Shown one piece after another: positions 22,117-32,968 of a stretch of DNA of 64,000 nt. A program made the translations under genes and the position numbers. The notes under the pieces are model-generated. The model did not search any database and was not told the origin of the DNA. It saw only the letters and a program-made list of their open reading frames with translations. Within the stretch, counting starts at the first letter, position 1. The number at the start of each line of letters is the position of its first letter. This DNA is from Byssothecium circinans (lineage: Eukaryota; Ascomycota; Dothideomycetes; Pleosporales; Massarinaceae): NCBI GenBank assembly GCA_010015675.1, contig ML977009.1, positions 426,631 to 490,630 of the forward strand, in the 5' to 3' direction.

Positions 22117-23430
22117 GGAGGAAGCATGCTATATGTTGAGCGTATTTCAGTCTACATTCTGGGCATGTGCTTGCTTGTGAAGGTATACGACACCAATGGG
22201 ATACTTGATTGATCACGCCGTGCAAATACTTCCAAGGTTGGTAATTTTATTTTGTGTCAAATCTGTCAGATCTACTATTCGTTCCTGCCCTTTTCACCGT
22301 CGCCGTCTACCGCACCTTCCGTTAGTTCTTGTCGTTCTTTCCTCCCGTCGTTTTTTCCTTCACCACATGCATTATGTGAGGTTCCCTCCGTGCCCTCTTA
22401 CTTCTCCCGTCTCCTCGCTCCATCCTGTCACTTTCTTCCTCACTCTGGAATCGATCTGATATTCATGTTTCTTTGATCACACTGCCAGTGGGCGAGATAC
22501 ATTTGAGGTTGGCCTGGTTGGTGAGTGAGTGAATGGCCTTCTATTTGATGTCGAATCAATCAGGCTATCTACCATTCGTGGTTTACCTTTTCCTTTCCCT
22601 TTTCTTCATCACCATCACCATGACCCATCTGCCCAGATTTCTGAAACTTCTCATTGTTCAACCACCATCTTCCCTGCTGTTTTTTTGCCCCACCGCACAC
22701 TATTTCTTCTTCTGTCAACGTCCTTGTTTCCAGGGTTTATTACCTTACCATTCTCTCCCCCTTACTTTCCCTTCCACCTTACTTTCCCTTCCACCTTACT
22801 TTCCCTTCCACCTTACTACTATTCCTTCACGGGTGTATTTTACCTTCATCTCCTTCTGTACTATTGCTTCCCACACTCCCACACCACCACACCACTACAC
22901 CATCACACTACCACAGCCTGGAATTCACATTGAACGGGGTGGTTGGGAGATCACGCTGTGCGCGTGCAGTTGAGGTTGGAGCTTCTATTTCGTTGCAAAT
23001 GAGTCTGGCTGTTATCCCGTTCCTTCCCTCCTTCCCTCGCTACCACATACGCATTACCCCACCTTCCTCTATGCCATCGGTTCTGTCCTCTCGTCGTTGT
23101 TTCCTCCCGGCATCCTTAGCATCATGGACCTTCTTTCTCATCCTTCTCCTCTATCCAACACCACCCACACTCCGACGCTCCGGAATCCTTGCTCAATTAC
23201 GCTACGCTAATACACTGCACGTGTGGGCATCTGAGCTTAGTGATAACCATTTCATCAATCAGGCTATCTGCAATCCGTTGCTTCCTTGTTCTTCGCCTCC
23301 GTCCACCGACTCCCACGATCCTCCTCCAACCCCATCTTCGCCACCATCTTCCAGACCCTCCGAACCCCTCCACATCCCCAATCCCCACGACTGGATGCTC
23401 CTCCAAATTCACCGCACGAATCGCAATCGG
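22117..23430. other. pyrimidine-rich intergenic region
   Basis: About 1.3 kb is strongly C/T-biased on the plus strand. Long frames here (such as 22654-23547) are compositional artefacts rich in Ser, Pro, Leu, His and Thr. A 17-bp tandem repeat is listed separately. No gene was recognised. Confidence 0.4.
22761..22817. repeat. tandem repeat, 17-bp unit, 3.3 copies
   Basis: Three identical copies of CTTACTTTCCCTTCCAC (22761-22777, 22778-22794, 22795-22811) are followed by a partial copy. It is a minisatellite in pyrimidine-rich DNA. Confidence 0.9.
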
Positions 23431-23800
23431 GCTTTACTGGAAGCCCGAAGAACCGCACCTTGCAACAGTTGCCGTCAGCTCGGGACCACTAAGAAACTTT
23501 CCTGGAAGGTTTTGATTCCGTATCCACGAACGGCCCCAGATGCGTAACCAGGGCCCATGGAGGTAGGTCCCTGATTCGTGCCCGAGGTTGCGCTCGCTTC
23601 ATCCGTCGGCATCGGACAACTGTTGGTCGGATTGGTACCGTCCACCGGGAACAGAACCTTGGGCGACAGCGCATTTCACAGAAGTCCATCCACGCGCACT
23701 CGAGGGAGCACGCGCTTCACCCGCCGGACTATTCCCAGCTTAGGAGTTGGGATCGACCGTTCGTTGTATGAAGACCGCCAACCAGTCTCCACCTAGCCAC
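23431..23800. repeat. block repeated in inverted orientation at about 29199-29447 (copy A)
   Basis: Several stretches match the reverse complement of 29199-29447 in the same order: GCTTTACTGGAAGCCCGAA, CGTATCCACGAACGGCCCCA, CCCGAGGTTGCGCTCGCTTC and a GTTGGGATCGACCG to CACCTAGC segment. Copy B lacks about 90 bp between the last two. Both copies sit upstream of paralogous F-box-like sequences, so they look like one duplicated unit or a repeat carried with it. Confidence 0.75.
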
Positions 23801-23840
23801 TCAATGTTGTCGTGGTCGCACAACGCACGACGAACATGAA

Positions 23841-24538
23841 TTGAGGGGTTCACCCCTACTGCATCTCGATGCCTCCGAGGATATTCCACGCGATCTCTGC
23901 TCCGATTCTCCTCCTCCCGATGGCAACGCCCGCAACCTCAGTATTCCAACACCTCTCACACGTTCAATATCCGTCAAAACAGAACCCCTCCCGGTGGCAG
24001 AGCACATTGCGAACCGGCACATGGAATTTAACTTGAAGACTGCCATACCCATAATTGAACCCGCTTTGGCGGAATTGATGCAGACGATGACGGAGGGCTT
24101 GACTTTCATCGACGTACCGCGCTGTCTTCAAGCTCAGGCATGGACCCTGCAGACAATCAGACTTTTGCCACCAAAGAATTGCAAGCGGATCATCTATACT
24201 GGATCATCAACTATGGCAGGAGAGGGCTATAACACGCTAATTTCCCTGTTCCAAAAACTACCGAGCCTACGACTTGTTCAGCTCCCTTCGGTGGATAACT
24301 TCGGCATGCAGAACAGAATATGCCCCCGGTGGAGGTCGCGTTTAGGGTCCGAAATGGCCGCTGCCCCCGCCCGAACCTTCTAGAAGGTCGTATCACCAGT
24401 GTGAGGGGTACTACCCGAGCAGACAAGCTATTCGATATCTTTCCCGGCAGAATAAACAAGTGGCTTGACATCAGCTTCCTCACCGGAAACCTGACAAAGG
24501 TTCAAGATTGGATGATGAATAGCAGAAAATTGAGATAG
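23841..24538 (+). pseudogene. broken paralogue of the F-box-like gene at 26642-28670
   Basis: The frame open from 23841 to 24383 contains AQAWTLQTIRLLPPKNCKRI, then YNTLISLFQKLPSLRLVQLP. After about 24320 the match continues in another frame (ADKLFDIFPGRINKWLDIS). These parallel AQSWSLQIIEALQPAKCKQI, YNRLVSLFRNKPNLCKVTLP and LETLYDIFPGKKERRLDLT of the intact minus-strand gene, about 30-35% identical by eye. A frameshift near 24310-24330 and a TAG at 24536 end the reading. The C-terminal third of the paralogue is missing, and the transposon at 24731 begins about 190 bp downstream. A short expressed protein from the first frame cannot be excluded. Confidence 0.65.
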
Positions 24539-24730
24539 AGGGATCTGGATGCGGAGCATGACATGCGATCCTCCAATGCCTAGAAGGGTTATGGAATTTC
24601 CATGTCTTATCGTTATAGTCACCATTCTAAGCTCTTTATCCGTCAAAGCTACGTGGTATTCTTACCATCGGAGAGGTGTTTTACTCATAACGCAGACCGT
24701 TCATAACTCCCCTACTTAATTGTAAACTTA

Positions 24731-26181
24731 AGCTAGCGTACAGGGTTCCGAGCCACCCGGGGTTTCGAGCCACCCCTCAGAAATCGGCCACCCCTCAGAA
24801 AATCGTGTTCTCTCTCTACCCACCCTACCAAAATGGACAACCGTGAAGCAGCTATACAAGCAGCTATCAGTGATCTTAATTCTGGTGTTTTTTCTAGTCA
24901 ACGAGCTGCTGCAAAGGCGTACAATATCCCTCGAGCCACACTCTCTGCACGTATACGCGGTACGCAGAGTAGCCAAACCAGCCACGTATACCAGCAGCGA
25001 TTAACTCTACAACAAGAGGAGTTTCTTGTACAATAGATCCTCAAAGAAGACGCACGAGCTTTTCCTCCCTCCCACGCGCGTACGCGAGAAATGGCGAATC
25101 GAATCCTAAGGATGAATGGAGACAACAATCCTATAGGCAAGCATTAGATATCCTGCTTTCTTAAGCGCAACCCACGCGTCGCATCTGTTGTAGGCAGAAG
25201 GATAGAGGCTGCACGGGCTAAGGGAGCAATACAAGAGCAGCTACGCGAGTTTCTTTAGCTCTATGAGAGGCTTCGTACGGAGCTAGGTATACAGGCTAAG
25301 GATACGTGGAATATAGATGAGACTGGGAAGGCTATAAGGGTATGTGCAAATACAAGAGTCCTTGCAGATAGCTATAAGAGCAAGGCTTATAAGCAGTCAC
25401 TAGAGAATTGCGAGTGGGCGTCAATAATCAAGTGCGTATCAGTTACGGGGAAGAAACTACGCTGCGCGGTGATATTTAAGGGCTAGAGCCTATAGACTAC
25501 TTGGTTTCCTACGGCAGTTTTAGACTAGCTTTATGCAACCTCACAGAACGGCTGGACATCCAATGTAAGAGGGACTAAGTAGCTACAGCGTATATTTCTA
25601 CCTAATACAGCTCCTTTACGTGATTGTTAGAGGATGTTAATTTTAGATAGTCACGGCAGCCACATTAGCCTAGAATTCCTATGGCTCTGCAAGCAGAATA
25701 GAGTCTAGCTTCTATTCCTACCTCCTTATTCCTCGCACGTCCTACAGCCTCTAGATCTCTTAGTTTTCTTAGTAGTAAAGAGATTCTATCAACACCAGAT
25801 TCAAGAGCTATCCTACCTTGATGACGCAGCACCTGTTAAAAAGGAACGCTTTATTACGGCCTACTATACAGCTAGAGAGGCAGCAATTACTAAGAGAGTT
25901 GTACGGGCTAGATAGGCTGCTGCAGGGATCTGTCTATTAAATATCGCCTAGGTAGTCAACTCCTCTTAAGTAGCTTAGAGGCCGTTACAAAATAACGACA
26001 AAGCAGCAGAAAAAGAAGCAGAGAGAGCAGCAACTGAAGCAGCAGCTAAAACTCTTCAATCTATGTGTACAGAGTGGCAATTGTAACTAGGTTGATAGAA
26101 TAAACACGATTTTCTGAGGGGTGGCCGATTTCTGAGGGGTGGCTCGAAACCCCGGGTGGCTCGGAACCCTGTACGCTAGCT
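24731..26181 (+). mobile_element. pogo/Fot1-type DNA transposon, RIP-damaged, with perfect 79-bp TIRs
   Basis: The 1451-bp element is bounded by identical 79-bp inverted repeats (24731-24809 and 26103-26181). They start with AGCTAGCGTACAGGGTTCCG, and a TA lies directly outside each end (24729-24730 and 26182-26183), the target duplication expected of Tc1/mariner/pogo elements. Each repeat holds two direct copies of CCACCCCTCAGAAA. The interior encodes one transposase-like frame, listed separately. It is a class II element that can no longer encode its own transposase, but its ends are intact and could be recognised by an active relative. Confidence 0.9.
24833..26086 (+). pseudogene. pogo/Fot1-family transposase, inactivated by about a dozen TAG stops
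   Basis: The ATG at 24833 starts MDNREAAIQAAISDLNSGVF, a psq/CENP-B-type helix-turn-helix (RAAAKAYNIPRATLSARIRG). In the same frame follow TWNIDETGKAI (first acidic residue of the DDE/D site) and MLILDSHGSHIS (second), then LLFLPPYSSHVLQPLDL. The frame is unbroken for more than 1.2 kb, yet it is crossed by premature stops at 25034, 25142, 25256, 25484, 25493 and further on. Twelve are TAG, one is TAA and none is TGA. Each TAG fits CAG to TAG or TGG to TAG. No full product can be made. Confidence 0.85.
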
Positions 26182-26183
26182 TA

Positions 26184-26641
26184 CTTCTTCCCTTGTATGC
26201 TACTTATACTCTATTTAGCAAAGGGCGTTTACACAATGCGAGCAGCATATGACGTGAGAAACCAATTAAGGGTCAAGTTTTTCTACGTAGCTTTAGTCTT
26301 CATCCTCATGCGCATATCCCGTGCTAGAAAGTATGCTATAGCCCTTGATATTAAAACTTACATGGACTATGGGTGAGCTTGTTGTATAAGAATTAAATGC
26401 CCACTGTGTTTTTAGTAGATTTATTGACTTTCATGAGATCTTGTTCGCGGAGATTGGTTTGAAATGAGTTCATTGAAGAAGTGTGTACAGTACATGCAAG
26501 AACTATGCAGCAAGTTACAACTCTGATAGAGGAATTGCCGGCGCGTAACTCAACACAGATTAGACAAAGTCCGAGAGCCAGCTGAGAGATGCTGGACACA
26601 AGAGGCGACACTGCGAACGCCACCGTACCTCATCCAAGACG
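26184..26641. other. intergenic, nothing recognised
   Basis: AT-rich sequence between the transposon and the 3' end of the F-box-like gene. The 3' UTR of that gene probably lies in the last 200 bases. Confidence 0.35.
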
Positions 26642-28670
26642 TCAAGGCACCTGTACCCACACCCACTTCCCATTGATCTTCCGCCATTCCCAGTCTTCCC
26701 ACGACCACTTGCCGTTCTTCAACCGCTTTATTGTGTGCCTGTACTTCTGCCGCCATTGACTGAACCATGTGTCGCAATAATGATTTTCACATAGGTACAT
26801 AGTAGCATCCGCTCCGCGATAGAAATCTCCCGTTGCAACCATGGTCATGGTCCTCCACACCGGATCCAGGCGATGGTAGCGCTGGCCGTTGAACTCAAAG
26901 TGCGTTAGATTGGGGCACTCTAAACTATATTGCGAGGAAGCAAGTTAGCCTGGGACCATAATATTTTGCCGAACATGAAATGGCTGTGCGAGGGTGCATT
27001 TACGCTATGTGTTTGATCTCACGCTCCAACAAATCGCGGTCGAATTGCAAAGTGAAACTGAGAAGTGTCGGACCCGTCTTGAATAGCAGATTACTCATGT
27101 CAAAATTGCGCTGGGGCATATCAAACCCACGCGGCGTGTGGAGATGTTCGATATGAAGTTCCTCAAGCGTTGACAGATTCGTTACGAAGGTTTTGAGGTG
27201 GACTTGTTCCTGCCGCATGTAGAGCTGTCCGTGGTGTTCCCACCGGAACTTCGTGAGGCGAACGTCGGAAGGAGTGGCTAGGATGTATTCGAAAAGCACT
27301 TCCATGTCCGAAGCGTTGACAAGGATGAGCTCTTGTAGCGTCTTAACATCGAAGAAACCCACATCCATAAGAGGTATGGTGCTAAAGCTGATAGTGTGGA
27401 GCTCGATGCGTGTTAGCAGTGGGGGGTGATTTCTGAAGCCAATGAATTGAGTGAACCTTGATAGCTCCTCGGGACGGATATCAGTGGGGAACGGCTCCCG
27501 TTCACTCGTGGGAGCCGCATATCTCTGGGTCTCTTCGCCTTCTATCCAGAGCGAAGTGAGGTCAAGCCGCCTCTCCTTCTTTCCGGGGAAGATATCGTAG
27601 AGCGTCTCGAGGGAGCTTCCCCTAAACTCGCAGCTGTTTACGGTAGCCTCCAGAAGCTTTGGATGGGTAGCCAGGCTCTCCCGAACTGTCAAAGTTGCCT
27701 TGAAAGGAGCAGTGGAAATAATATCGCGGTCACTGGCCGTTGCTCTCCAGAGGTCCTTCGAGGGGAGCGTAACCTTGCAGAGGTTCGGTTTGTTGCGGAA
27801 GAGCGAAACTAGCCTGTTGTAGTTCTTCGGCGTCATGAAAGCAGAATCAGAATAGCGGATCTGCTTGCATTTCGCTGGTTGCAGTGCCTCGATAATTTGC
27901 AGGCTCCATGATTGAGCGTAAGGGTTGCGGTAGAAGCTGAACGTTAGGTCCTCGGTCCAGCAATGCATCTGCTTTTTGAATGCAGTAGAGGGATTCGGTC
28001 GTACTCGTTGGTTGAAAACGAAGTGAATATGACGGTACAATTGCGGGAAACAGGTTCCGTTCCATCTCTTATCCACGAGGTTTAAGCTCTTGACATCCTC
28101 CAGACCGTCCTTTCCGATCTGTATCGTTTTGGTTAGCTGCTTGTTGAATGGATACTTGTGTTTGAAGCTCACCCTGACAAATTCGGAAATCTGCGCTCGT
28201 AGCTCCTCAGCAAGGCCTGTGAGGCGGTCCACGCCATCGTTGTATGTCACGTCATCCGTGCGAGTTTCTTCATCCTTGCCTGTTGTTCCGTTCGTGTTGG
28301 TTGATGTTTCATCTGTGCGTAGGTTGTCTTGGACGTCTCCCAAGCTCGAACGAGATTTTTTCGACTGGGGTGCATCCTCGGAAGAATCGCTTTCGATAAC
28401 TGTGATGGATGCACGACGCTTCAGTGACGTGGGGCTAGCTGCATGCGCGCGGAAGGGATTTGTCACAGTGGCTTCGGGACGATGTCCATCAGTAGGCGAA
28501 GAAGGAAGGGAATCATCGTGGCCCGATGAGCTCCCCGGTTGTGGAGATTCCGAACGCGTCACTTCAGGTTCCTGTTCCGTCAAGGCCCGCCTTATTGTGC
28601 AGTCGAGGTTCAAGGTATCTCGCCCATCCAGCTCCCTGGCTAGTTTCTTCGCCTTTTTGTTGCCTCCCAT
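26642..28670 (-). CDS. F-box-like hypothetical protein (fungal family with a nearby broken paralogue)
   Basis: The two exons are 27004-28670 and 26642-26924, giving 649 aa; the intron is 79 bp (donor GTAAAT). The first 130 residues are polar and probably disordered (Ser/Asp/Thr-rich). At about 190-230, DVKSLNLVDKRWNGTCFPQL is followed by YRHIHFV, the pattern seen after fungal F-boxes, but the N-terminal LP motif of a true F-box is weak. The central part has irregular leucine-rich spacing (SLQIIEALQP, LRLTEL-like segments), as in F-box/LRR proteins. The C-terminal exon ends with a Trp/Lys-rich tail (KNGKWSWEDWEWRKINGKWV). A substrate-adaptor role for an SCF ligase is only a possibility. Joining the second exon restores a plausible tail (ALECPNLTHFEFNGQRYHRL). 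Confidence 0.7.
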
Positions 28671-29198
28671 GGTGAGTATTGGGAACGAGATGAGCGCAAG
28701 TGTCAGATTCGAGTTGACAGGGCGACTGGGCGTTGCAGTGTTGGTACATTTCTGGGGTGCGCTTTGCGATCAAGATGTGTAAAGCGAGCACGCTAACAGC
28801 GGGAGTCTAACCACTTCGGTCGTTAGCGGATCGGTTAGCACAACTAGCGTATCTCCCCACCATACAAATACCCCTTCAGTCTACACCCACACTCCACTCA
28901 CAACCTCATCAACAGCCTATATATATTTCCACGCACAACTCTTCTCTATTTTCCATCCGCAACGCATCTCCTCCACTTCCGTCCGCAGCGCATCGCCTTA
29001 AGTCACTCCGTAAGTGTCCACCCACCAAACAATATCCTGACAAGCCGCACGAATTTGCGCAGCAGCTTTCTCCGGTCCTCCCATCTCCTTCTCTACGACA
29101 AATGCCCCCTAGGGATCATGAACCACACTGGTCCCGAGCCAGCAATGGTCCGGCAATCGGTTGTGCAGCATGGTCAAAGTCGACAACAAAGGTAGCGC
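28671..29198. other. upstream region of the F-box-like gene
   Basis: Probable promoter and 5' UTR of the minus-strand gene. No other gene was recognised. Confidence 0.35.
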
Positions 29199-29447
29199 TA
29201 GGTGAAGACTAGTTGGTGGTCTTTAGTCAACGGCCGATCGATGCCAACTCCCTAACCGGTCAAGGGTACCAAGCCAAGCAGCAGCCTGCGTATGCGGGAT
29301 TGACGAAGCGAGCGCAACCTCGGGTTCTGGTTACGAATCTGGGGCCGTTCGTGGATACGGGATCTAAACCCCTCGGGGACGGTCTTTAGTGGCTCATGCT
29401 ACGTATGCTGTTGCTTGGTGCGGTCGTTCGGGCTTCCAGTAAAGCCT
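29199..29447. repeat. block repeated in inverted orientation at 23431-23800 (copy B)
   Basis: The reverse complement of this block matches copy A, with about 90 bp missing near 29250-29300. The block lies about 530-780 bp upstream of the intact F-box-like gene, and copy A lies in the corresponding place upstream of the broken paralogue. Confidence 0.75.
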
Positions 29448-30089
29448 GAACATCAATTTGGGTTTTGCAGCGGGTGGTTTCGGGTGGGTGGATTGCGGGG
29501 TGTTGGGGCGGTATCTGGCGGGTGATTTTTATTGAGTAGATGGTGCGGTGGATAATGGGCTGGTAGCTGGGTAGGAAATGCATTTTGTTAAATAGAACCG
29601 ACCTTTTTACCTCTTCTTTTGTCAAGTGCGCTCGAGATTGGAGGGTGGCAGGACGGCAATCACGTTCTGCGCCCCTCCCTGATGAAGGCGTCAACAGCAT
29701 GCGCACATACGGGTCACAACCCACGACTGCGCCCGCATCTACAACATGGAGGCAACCAACAACCTTGGACATGCGATCGGTTAGCACCTCGTTAAACACA
29801 GTAACTGCAACGCGATAGACTGAATTCTCCCGCCTCGATATCTCGAGCGCTACACGTTGATCAGTCTGGAGAACGACCTCATCCACAATGTACCGTTGGC
29901 GCGCTGGCTTTTCTCGATAAGTATCATTTTGGATTAGGTTCCTGTTTTCACTATGACACGAATAGTGGACCTTGGTTATCAACTTTAATTGTTGGCCCTG
30001 TATTCTTGTCGTCTACCTACCAACAGTGTACTCAACCCGTATACCCAACAACCCAAACGCCACTCATGCACAGTCCCCCTCCAACCCAC
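29448..30089. other. intergenic; one long minus-strand frame of doubtful meaning
   Basis: A 198-aa frame on the minus strand (29386-29982) overlaps the repeat block. It has no domain and its composition is ordinary. Its end (ALLEARTTAPSNS) is partly conserved in copy A, but this is also expected from nucleotide duplication alone. Confidence 0.3.
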
Positions 30090-32050
30090 TCAAACCGTAT
30101 TCAACCCCAAATCCTTCGCCTTAACCTGCAGCGCCAAAAACCTACTGTAAATCCTGCACAGCGCCAAACTCCCGCCAAAGAACCACAGCCCCGGATGTCC
30201 GCTGGGCCTCCACATAGCATTCACCTCACCCTCCTCATCCAAGTCCCACACATCCTTGCACCGGTCCGCTTCTTCTTTGCCCAATGCCTTCTCCACACTC
30301 GTCTTCATGTTATCGTAGCCTGTAGCCAACACCACGATATCGGCCTCCAGCTTCCTGCCATCGGCAAGCACGATGCCGTCTTCTTCGAAACACTTGATGC
30401 CGTCGGGAGACTGCTCGACTTTAATCTTACCGTCGATGATCAGCTGCGAGGCGCCGACGTCGACGTAGTAGCCGCCGCCGCGCGTGATGTATTTGCGGAA
30501 AATGCCGGAGCCGTCGTGTCCGAAATCGACTTTGAAGCCGGCTTTACGGAGGCCTTCGAGGTTCTCCTTCTCGACGGCGGCAATGCGCTCGGTACCGCCG
30601 ACGTTGAGGACAAATTGGACGGGGATAGGGAGTGACATGCCGTATACATCGGCGTCCTCGGTCGGCGGGCCCGTCTCATCGTACAGACCCTCGTGGAGCA
30701 TGAAGAGCCCTTTATCGGCTTGGATCACGTAGGTTCCGCGGCGTTGGAGCATGGTCACTAGGCCGGCGCCCGCTTCGTGGTAGTTTTGCGCGATATCGTG
30801 GCCTGAGTTACCGGTGCCGACGACGATGACTTTCTTTCCCTTCAGATCGCCGGAGTAGGTCGATGCATCCTTGTGCTCGGAGCCGTGGTAGACAGTTCCT
30901 TTGAACTTGTCTTGGCCGGGGAAAGTGGGAACTTTGGGCTCGCCGGCATGGCCAGTGCAGAATATGACGTCTTTGGGATGGACGGTGCGCTCGCTGCCAT
31001 TGCCGCGCTGGACGGTTACGGTCCATTTTCTGTCGGCGTCGCTGTATTTGGCGCTCTTGATTGTGGTGGACATCCAGCAGTTGAGTTCCATGGCGGAGGC
31101 GTAGAACTCGAACCAGTCGCCGAGCTTATCCTTGGGTGTGAAAAGTGGCCAGTTGGAGGGGAAGGGCATGAAGGACATGTGGGTGCTTTTGAAGTTAACA
31201 AGTGCTCCAGAAGCATCGGAATGGGGTTATTTACTACTGTACGGGGTCGTGAGTGACGAGGGTTCGGTAACGATGCCGCCAGTTGTCGCCGACGCGGGCA
31301 TTCTTGTCAATAACGAGGGCGGTCATATTGAGAGCCCGAAGACGAGCGGCCATGTTAAGACCAGACTGGCCTGCAATAATTTGTTAGTAAAATATACCGC
31401 AAGGTATAGATTGCTTACTTACCAGCGCCAACGATCAAGACATCCGGCTCCTCATCGAAGAATCCCTTCTGCCTCTCCCTCCTCTCCTGCCAATTCCCCT
31501 TCACAACCCCGTCTCCAAGCGAGTTCTTTCCACCATGCGGTCTCTTGAGTCCCTTAATCTCCTCATGACCCTTCAGCTCCTGCAAACTCGTGCTAATAAA
31601 GTGCGCCTTCCACACACTATCATCTCCCTGAGCGAGCCTAATGAACCCCTTACCCCGACCGCTCTTCGTCTCAAAATGGAACATGGACTCGCACCACTCT
31701 AAACCCTCAAGCGGGTGCTGAAACCTCGGAGCAAATGCCTTGCCTTCATCTTCCAGCCTGAGGTTCGTCAAACCAGTGCTGTGGATGTTTTGTGTAAGGA
31801 AGTCGGTGATCTTGGGTGCGCTGCGGATAGTGCGGTAGTCCCAGGTCAGCGTGAGGTAGTCGCGCCACCAGCTGTCGGGGTGAATGATGTTGGCGATGCC
31901 GGAAGCGTCACCGCTGGCGAGAACGGCGGAGAACTTGTCGAGCCATGTTTGGGCAATGGCGCGGGGCTCTCGTTTCTCGGTTACGGAGATTTTGATGTCT
32001 TTGTTGCCGAAGGTTGGGAGGGTGATGTCATGGGGGTGTTGGGCGAGCAT
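30090..32050 (-). CDS. flavin-containing (Baeyer-Villiger/YUCCA-like) monooxygenase
   Basis: The three exons are 31423-32050, 31238-31370 and 30090-31185, giving 618 aa; the introns are 52 bp each. The first 190 residues form an NTF2/SnoaL-like region (AQTWLDKFSAVLASGDASGI). The FAD Rossmann motif is VLIVGAGQSGL at about 205, created across intron 1. The family segment VGDNWRHRYRTLVTHDP and FPSNWPLFTPKDKLGDWFE follow. The NADPH motif is VIVVGTGNSGHDIAQ, and DIVVLATGYDNM is the C-terminal ATG motif. Such enzymes insert oxygen into or hydroxylate small molecules with NADPH and O2; the substrate is unknown. Everything needed is present and the gene looks intact. Confidence 0.92.
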
Positions 32051-32968
32051 TATGATGTGGAATCGTCACAAAAGGATGAGAATATGGAAGAGAATGAGAT
32101 GGGATAGAGATGGATTGAGTCGAGATACCGGACGGCGCACTATATACTTCCATTCTGCTGCCACTCGGCCCAGCAGGTGTTCATACTTATGGGTCTGAGT
32201 CCATACGATCAGTCACACAGAGCACACTCCAGCACCTCCTCTCCACTGACTGCGGTGGCGATGACATACGAGTGGTTGAGGGGTGCAGGAGTGCTCGGTG
32301 CGACATGGCCCGGGCACGTTTGCGGGAGTAGATGGATGGTTCAAGCGGCTAGCCCGCTGCGGAGGACCATGTCGATCGGTACTGCTTTTCCAGCACAGGG
32401 AAGTTTTCACATGGACGTATTACAAAATCTTGGTCCGAAGCGGCTTGTGATGATGCTGTTGAGAGTTGACGGTTCCAAGGCTTGGGGTGGGGGTTCGGCG
32501 TAGTTGCCGACCTCGGCTAACTTGCCGCTAGTGGAAAAAGACGGAACTAAGTCCGACGTCTGGGTGAAATGTTCACCATATTTTAAGCCGCGGGTTTAAC
32601 GCCGCAGAGGTAGATAGCACAGGGAAATTGGGATAATGTGCATTTACTGTATGAGATGACGTGCTGTGCAGGGTAGTTGTTCATGTATATTCGTCAATTA
32701 CTTAATCACTTTTCGACTGGGACCCTCAATGCTCGCATGGAAAAGAGTCATATAATAATCCAGTCTGCCATTTAAGGGGAAAGAATATTGTATGAGAGAC
32801 AAATCGGCCAGGCAGGAAGTTTCAAGCAATTTGAACTGAGTATTGCCATTACCTACAGAAGTCCAGATCCAAGGTTGATTTAAACTTGCATGGAATATTG
32901 AACTAACAAACGGTGATCAACCTAGAGATTCTACTGGGGCTGTATTCCCCACTTGCAGAATTCACCAC
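32051..32968. other. intergenic, FMO promoter and transporter 3' flank
   Basis: About 0.9 kb. The part near 32051-32400 is the likely monooxygenase promoter. The rest is AT-rich and empty. Open frames such as 32177-32503 have no recognisable content. Confidence 0.4.

Noticed and set aside
22654..23547. 297-aa plus-strand open frame in C/T-rich DNA
   Set aside because: It is a compositional artefact of pyrimidine-rich sequence (Ser/Pro/Leu/His/Thr runs) and includes a tandem repeat.
24833..26086. TAG codons as a recoded sense codon
   Set aside because: Neighbouring intact genes end with TAG as a stop (for example 15324-15326), so the TAGs in the transposase are mutations.
29386..29982. 198-aa minus-strand frame
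   Set aside because: It overlaps a repeat block, has no domain and no sign of splicing or homology.
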